NCBI GenBank assembly: GCA_012271025.1
Contig: JAAXHF010000317.1
Coordinates: forward strand, 1-8,761
Direction: 5' to 3'
Length of the DNA: 8,761 bases
Origin: Deltaproteobacteria bacterium
GTDB taxonomy: Bacteria > Desulfobacterota_B > Binatia > Bin18
Below, one piece after another: positions 5,997-8,761 of the stretch; position 1 is the stretch's first letter, and the number at the start of each line of letters is the position of its first letter. The position numbers were made by a program, and so were the translations under genes. The notes beneath the pieces were generated by a model. It was not told the origin of the DNA. It did not search any database and was given only the letters and a program-made list of their open reading frames with translations.

Positions 5997-6767
5997 ATGG
6001 ACTGGGCTGCCCTGATCCGGGCCACGCTGCGCCTGTACGCCACCGCCGCCCTCGAAACCTGGCAAAGAATTCAGCGCGCCTGGTGGGTGGCCCTGCTGCC
6101 CTTTGTGTATCTGCTGATCCTGCTCGTGACCTCTGTCTTCGCCGCCCCGCTGGGCCTGGTCGGCGGTTTTATCCTGGGTTTCGTGCTGGCCATGTGCAGC
6201 GGCTCGTATCTCTACTTCATTGCCGAGGTCGTGCAGGGCAACCGCGTCCAGCCCCGAGAGCTGCTCGACAGCTGGCGGCCGTACTGGGGCTCGGTCATCA
6301 GCATTCTGTTCTTCGTGTTCATCCTGCGCACCCTGCTCGGCATTCTGGTCGTGCCGGGCCAGTCTTCGCAGACCATCTTGTCCATTATCAACCTGGTCCT
6401 GCTGATCATTCTGAACCCCATCCCCGAGATCATCTATCAGGGCCGCAGCGCCGGCTTCGCCATGCTCCAGGAGAGTCTGGATTTTCTGTGGGACAACGGG
6501 GTGGAGTGGTTTGTCCCGCTGGTCGTACTGGCCGTGGTGTCGGCGGTCGTGCTGCCGCTGTCGATCCTGGCCGCGCCGCTGGAGATCGGCCGGCTGTCTT
6601 TTCCGACCCTGTTCAGCGGCCTGCTGTCGGGCTCGCCGGCCGCCCTGCTGGTGGCCGCCCTGAACGCCGGGCTGTTGTACGTGCTGATGGTCTTTCGGGG
6701 CCGGCTGTTTCGCAAGCTGGCGGACAGCTCCCGCCGCCAACGCCTCTATCGCGCGCGCTTCGACTAA
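5997..6767 (+). CDS. Six-helix integral membrane protein of unknown function
   Basis: A 256-residue hydrophobic protein. Predicted membrane segments lie near 29-50, 52-75, 98-118, 124-141, 171-192 and 213-233. The N-terminus is amphipathic (MDWAALIRATLRLYATA) and the C-terminus strongly basic (RGRLFRKLADSSRRQRLYR). By the positive-inside rule the tail, and with six helices the N-terminus, should be cytoplasmic. A loop at 80-97 (GNRVQPRELLDSWRPYWG) resembles the cytoplasmic loops of DUF-type and glycerophosphodiesterase-associated membrane domains, but I do not recognise the family with confidence. It starts 12 nt after the nitroreductase, has only a weak ribosome site, and is likely coupled to it. 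It ends 22 bp before the stop of the convergent LarA-like gene. Confidence 0.78.
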   Translation: MDWAALIRATLRLYATAALETWQRIQRAWWVALLPFVYLLILLVTSVFAAPLGLVGGFILGFVLAMCSGSYLYFIAEVVQGNRVQPRELLDSWRPYWGSVISILFFVFILRTLLGILVVPGQSSQTILSIINLVLLIILNPIPEIIYQGRSAGFAMLQESLDFLWDNGVEWFVPLVVLAVVSAVVLPLSILAAPLEIGRLSFPTLFSGLLSGSPAALLVAALNAGLLYVLMVFRGRLFRKLADSSRRQRLYRARFD

Positions 6768-6771
6768 CAGG

Positions 6772-6801
6772 AGGTCGGATTACGCGCCGCTAATCCGACC
6801 T
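6772..6801. terminator. Perfect 11-bp hairpin between convergent genes
   Basis: AGGTCGGATTA (6772-6782) and TAATCCGACCT (6791-6801) are exact inverted copies around an 8-nt loop. The hairpin sits between two convergent genes, and its right arm contains the last codons and most of the TAG stop of the LarA-like gene. Neither strand has a T run after the stem, so it is not a textbook intrinsic terminator. A bidirectional pause or RNA 3'-end stabiliser is the likely role. Confidence 0.55.
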
Positions 6802-8235
6802 GCCTTCGCCCACTGCAGTGACAAACATCGGCGGCATTGACGGATGGGTGATCGTACAGTCCTTGCCCAGACACGCCTCGGCCTCGGCAACCGCCTCCTC
6901 GAGCGTGGCAAAGGGCTCAAAGCCGACCCGCCGGGCGGCCTCGGGGTCTTCGGCGCCGGCCAGAAAGGCGCGGCCCATATGCCTGAGCGGAAACGCGCCC
7001 TGGCCCCATAAAATCAGCGGATGCGCACCGTGAAAGCCGTAGGCGTAGCGGTATTTGTGGACATACTCGGGCCGGTGAGCAAAATCGTCGGCGTACACCT
7101 CCCACAGCTCAAACGGGTCCTGGGTCTCGGACAGATGCTCGTCGTACAGCTCGATATAGGAGGGATGGTGCCGGGCGTGAAAGCCGGACCGGCACGGATT
7201 GACAAAAATCCCGATCCCGCCCTCACGGATCAGGGGGCGCTGCTGGTACAGGCCGAAACTGTACGACAGGGCCTGGTTGCGGATCAGGATCGGGTTGGTC
7301 CTGGACAGGTTGGCGTAGTAGGTCTGGTTGGGAATGCCGAAGACGCCGACATCGGTCTGCCGGGGCACGGACAGCACCTGCTGCTCGTACAGCTTGTCCA
7401 GGGTCCGCTCGTGGACCTCGGGGATGTGTCCGGCAAAGACTGCGGCCAGCTCGGCCGGCTGAGCGGTGTTGAGGACCGATTCGAGGGTGAAGATACGGCG
7501 GCCCTTGGCGGCCAGCGCCCGGTCGATGACCGCCCCGATTTCTCCCACCAGCTTCTGGAACGCCGAGCGCTTGGCGTCCATGACCGACTTGCCGCTGGCC
7601 GCCCGAAACGGCCGGTGGTGATGGCGAATCGAGCGATAGGAACTCAGGCCAATCGCCACCGACTTCCAGCCGCCGTGAAACGGCAGGCTGGTGATGTTGA
7701 CGTAAAAGACCTGGTCGGAGTCCAGGACCGCCCGGTTGACCTCGACCTCGATGCTGCGGTGGGTTTCGCCCAGGCCGACCAGGTTGTCGGGGTCTTCGGC
7801 GTCGTGGCACAACAGGCGGCTCGGCCCGAAGGTGTTGGTAATCTCAGGCCCGAGGATGGTAGCCAGCTCGCTCGTCGTCCATTTGCGGTGCAGGGCGTTG
7901 GCGCAGATCAGGGTGATGTTGTGGCGCTGGACACCGGCCTTGTCGAGTTCCTGGAGCAGAATCGGAATGGCCAGAGCCCGAAAATCGGGCGCTTTCATCG
8001 GCATCTGGGGGATCACGGGATCGTCAAAGGCAATCGTAACCTTTGAGGCCGGACCGACCAGCTTGGCGATCGGCTCATGCTGAATCGGATGCGCCAGGGC
8101 GGCTCGAATCGCGGCCTGGGGGTCGGCCAGGGCGGGCAGCGGCGCCGGGGCGCGCAGAATCGCGGTACGGTCCGGCAGCCGGGCATCGACGCGCGTATCA
8201 CCGCATACGACAGCAACGGTTTTGGTATCGGCCAT
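6790..8235 (-). CDS. LarA-like protein (nickel-pincer racemase superfamily, DUF2088), divergent
   Basis: A 481-residue protein, longer than lactate racemase LarA (about 424). LarA enzymes interconvert 2-hydroxyacid stereoisomers with a nickel pincer nucleotide bound to a lysine. Matching segments: TIAFDDPVIP (67-76), CANALHRKWT (111-120, His116 matching LarA His108), HDAEDPDNLVGLG (144-156), VEVNRAVLDSDQV (164-176), and FHGGWKSVAIGLSSYRSIRHHH (186-207) with Lys191 as candidate for LarA Lys184 and His207 for His200 at the same 16-residue spacing. The Arg of LarA's DDPTRP is Ile75 here, and the His ten residues before the lysine is absent (Ile181), while His187 lies four before it. Substrate or chemistry therefore probably differs. 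The start at 8235 is chosen because GGAGG lies 7 nt before this ATG; 24 extra in-frame codons upstream have no homology. No larB, larC or larE is in view. Confidence 0.82.
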   Translation of the reverse strand: MADTKTVAVVCGDTRVDARLPDRTAILRAPAPLPALADPQAAIRAALAHPIQHEPIAKLVGPASKVTIAFDDPVIPQMPMKAPDFRALAIPILLQELDKAGVQRHNITLICANALHRKWTTSELATILGPEITNTFGPSRLLCHDAEDPDNLVGLGETHRSIEVEVNRAVLDSDQVFYVNITSLPFHGGWKSVAIGLSSYRSIRHHHRPFRAASGKSVMDAKRSAFQKLVGEIGAVIDRALAAKGRRIFTLESVLNTAQPAELAAVFAGHIPEVHERTLDKLYEQQVLSVPRQTDVGVFGIPNQTYYANLSRTNPILIRNQALSYSFGLYQQRPLIREGGIGIFVNPCRSGFHARHHPSYIELYDEHLSETQDPFELWEVYADDFAHRPEYVHKYRYAYGFHGAHPLILWGQGAFPLRHMGRAFLAGAEDPEAARRVGFEPFATLEEAVAEAEACLGKDCTITHPSMPPMFVTAVGEGRSD

Positions 8236-8368
8236 GGTGTGTCCTCCGTTCCGGGCAGCGCGGCATTCCTGGTCCGTCACTGTGTCACAGCCCCCAGGTT
8301 GGGTCAAACAACGGGCCTTGACCTAGGCGTTCAGGAGCAGGATGTATAGAAGGAGAGAGGGACACGCC
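8236..8368. promoter_or_regulatory. Divergent control region between LarA-like and metal ATPase genes
   Basis: A 133-bp gap. GGTCAA (8302-8307) and TTGACC (8318-8323) form an inverted repeat with 10-bp spacing, which puts a TTGACC -35-like box on each strand. For the + strand, TGTATA (8343-8348) follows after 19 bp. That long spacing resembles CueR/MerR-controlled copper promoters, but only CCT (8322-8324) and AGG (8339-8341) are symmetric in the spacer. CTGTGTCACAG (8280-8290) is a short palindrome. No clear -10 is seen for the - strand gene. Confidence 0.4.
8355..8367 (+). promoter_or_regulatory. Ribosome binding region of the metal ATPase gene
   Basis: GAGAGGGACACGC, preceded by AAGGA, lies one base before the ATG at 8369. 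The GAGAGG Shine-Dalgarno has 8-nt spacing. The 13 bases are identical to those before the NSS transporter start. Confidence 0.55.
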
Positions 8369-8761
8369 ATGGCAGCCGGATCGCTTGCAGAGCACGAGCC
8401 AACCACAACCGTCGTCGGGATTCGCGGCATGCACTGCGCCGGGTGCGTGGGCAAGGTCGAACGCGCCCTGCTGGCCACCCCCGGGGTCGTGCGGGCCAGC
8501 GTCAGCCTGGCCAGTGCGGACGCGCTGATTGCCTACCGGTCCGACCAGACCGGCCCGGCCGCGCTCAGCTCGGCCATTCAGTCGGTCGGCTTTGAAGCCC
8601 TTGAGCAACACGACCAGGCCAGTCAGGACCAACAGCAGCAGGCCGAGCAGGCCGCGCTGAAGCGCAGGCTCGGTCTCAGCGCCGGCCTGACCAGCCTGAT
8701 CATGCTCGGCTCGATGCTGAGCCTGCCGCTCCTCAGTCATCCCCTGGTGCTCCTGCTCCTC
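8369..8761 (+). CDS. Heavy-metal (copper-type) P1B ATPase, N-terminal part
   Basis: 131 codons are open to the window edge. Residues 13-80 form one heavy-metal-associated domain with the motif GMHCAGCVGKVE (20-31); Cys23 and Cys26 bind the metal, and the following ALLATPGVVRASVSLAS and SAIQSVGFEA segments complete the ferredoxin-like fold. A Gln-rich linker (about 81-96) and basic KRR lead into the first membrane helix from about residue 102 (LGLSAGLTSLIMLGSMLSL). This order is typical of CopA/CtpA-like Cu(I) exporters of the inner membrane. The CPC helix, DKTG site and ATP-binding domain lie beyond the window, so metal choice is inferred only from the HMA domain. A 0-catalysis variant or a short fusion cannot be excluded. 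Divergent from the LarA-like gene. Confidence 0.83.
   Translation, partial: MAAGSLAEHEPTTTVVGIRGMHCAGCVGKVERALLATPGVVRASVSLASADALIAYRSDQTGPAALSSAIQSVGFEALEQHDQASQDQQQQAEQAALKRRLGLSAGLTSLIMLGSMLSLPLLSHPLVLLLL

Noticed and set aside
5040..6740. A 566-codon open frame on the - strand, opposite the symporter end, nitroreductase and membrane protein.
   Set aside because: It is rich in Gln, Gly, His and Arg with no recognisable domain, and it lies antisense to three genes with clear motifs. It is an open frame produced by high-GC codon use.
7021..8046. A 341-codon open frame on the + strand inside the LarA-like gene.
   Set aside because: It is a mirror of the LarA-like coding sequence, with Val/Gly/Asp/Gln-rich composition and no motif.
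8236..8307. A 24-codon N-terminal extension of the LarA-like gene from an upstream ATG at 8307.
   Set aside because: The extension has no LarA similarity, while a GGAGG at correct spacing marks the ATG at 8235.
8321..8342. A CueR operator in the ATPase promoter.
   Set aside because: The 19-bp spacing fits, but the arms ACCTAGG and AGCAGGA share only CCT/AGG symmetry, so I report the region without naming a CueR site.
8285..8740. A 151-codon open frame on the - strand over the metal ATPase start.
   Set aside because: The + strand carries the CxxC metal-binding domain with a good ribosome site; the antisense reading shows nothing recognisable.

Overview
This is a GC-rich bacterial chromosomal segment, densely packed with genes and mostly on the + strand. 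A lipobox-bearing secreted lipoprotein, a second exported protein and Shine-Dalgarno-led genes with short gaps suggest a Gram-negative bacterium, perhaps an environmental proteobacterial-type or Tectomicrobia-like lineage. The lineage is a guess from general character, not from a marker gene. I see no rRNA, tRNA, CRISPR array, insertion sequence or phage gene, and no gene-free stretch longer than about 155 bases.

Layout. (1) Positions 2-2127 hold a tight three-gene operon: the C-terminal four fifths of a dihydropyrimidinase/hydantoinase-type cyclic amidohydrolase, a small cupin, and an isochorismatase-superfamily cysteine hydrolase of the N-carbamoylsarcosine amidase type. Ring opening by the first enzyme and C-N cleavage by the third form a plausible two-step route for a cyclic amide or hydantoin. 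(2) Positions 2128-2281 are a leader with a 14-bp-period direct repeat, a run of eight C and a promoter-like motif. (3) Positions 2282-3899 carry two tandem cyclophilins, one with a lipoprotein signal and one without, followed by an exported PNPOx-like split-barrel protein. A good intrinsic terminator (3906-3930) closes this group. (4) Positions 3972-5282 encode an 11-helix sodium:neurotransmitter symporter (NSS/LeuT-MhsT type). (5) Positions 5343-6767 encode an FMN nitroreductase and a six-helix membrane protein of unknown function. (6) On the - strand, 6790-8235 encodes a divergent LarA-like (nickel-pincer racemase, DUF2088) protein. It converges on the membrane protein across a 22-bp gap that contains one arm of a perfect hairpin. 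(7) From 8369 to the window edge runs the N-terminus of a heavy-metal/copper P1B-type ATPase, divergent from the LarA-like gene over a 133-bp shared control region.

The most interesting points are the exact 540-bp in-frame duplication of the cyclophilins separated by a single UAG, the LarA homologue lacking two expected active-site residues, the hydantoinase/cupin/cysteine-hydrolase operon, and a promoter-like motif with identical internal spacing upstream of two separate genes. None of these alone proves a new system. The window looks like ordinary chromosomal metabolism with a few unusual enzymes.
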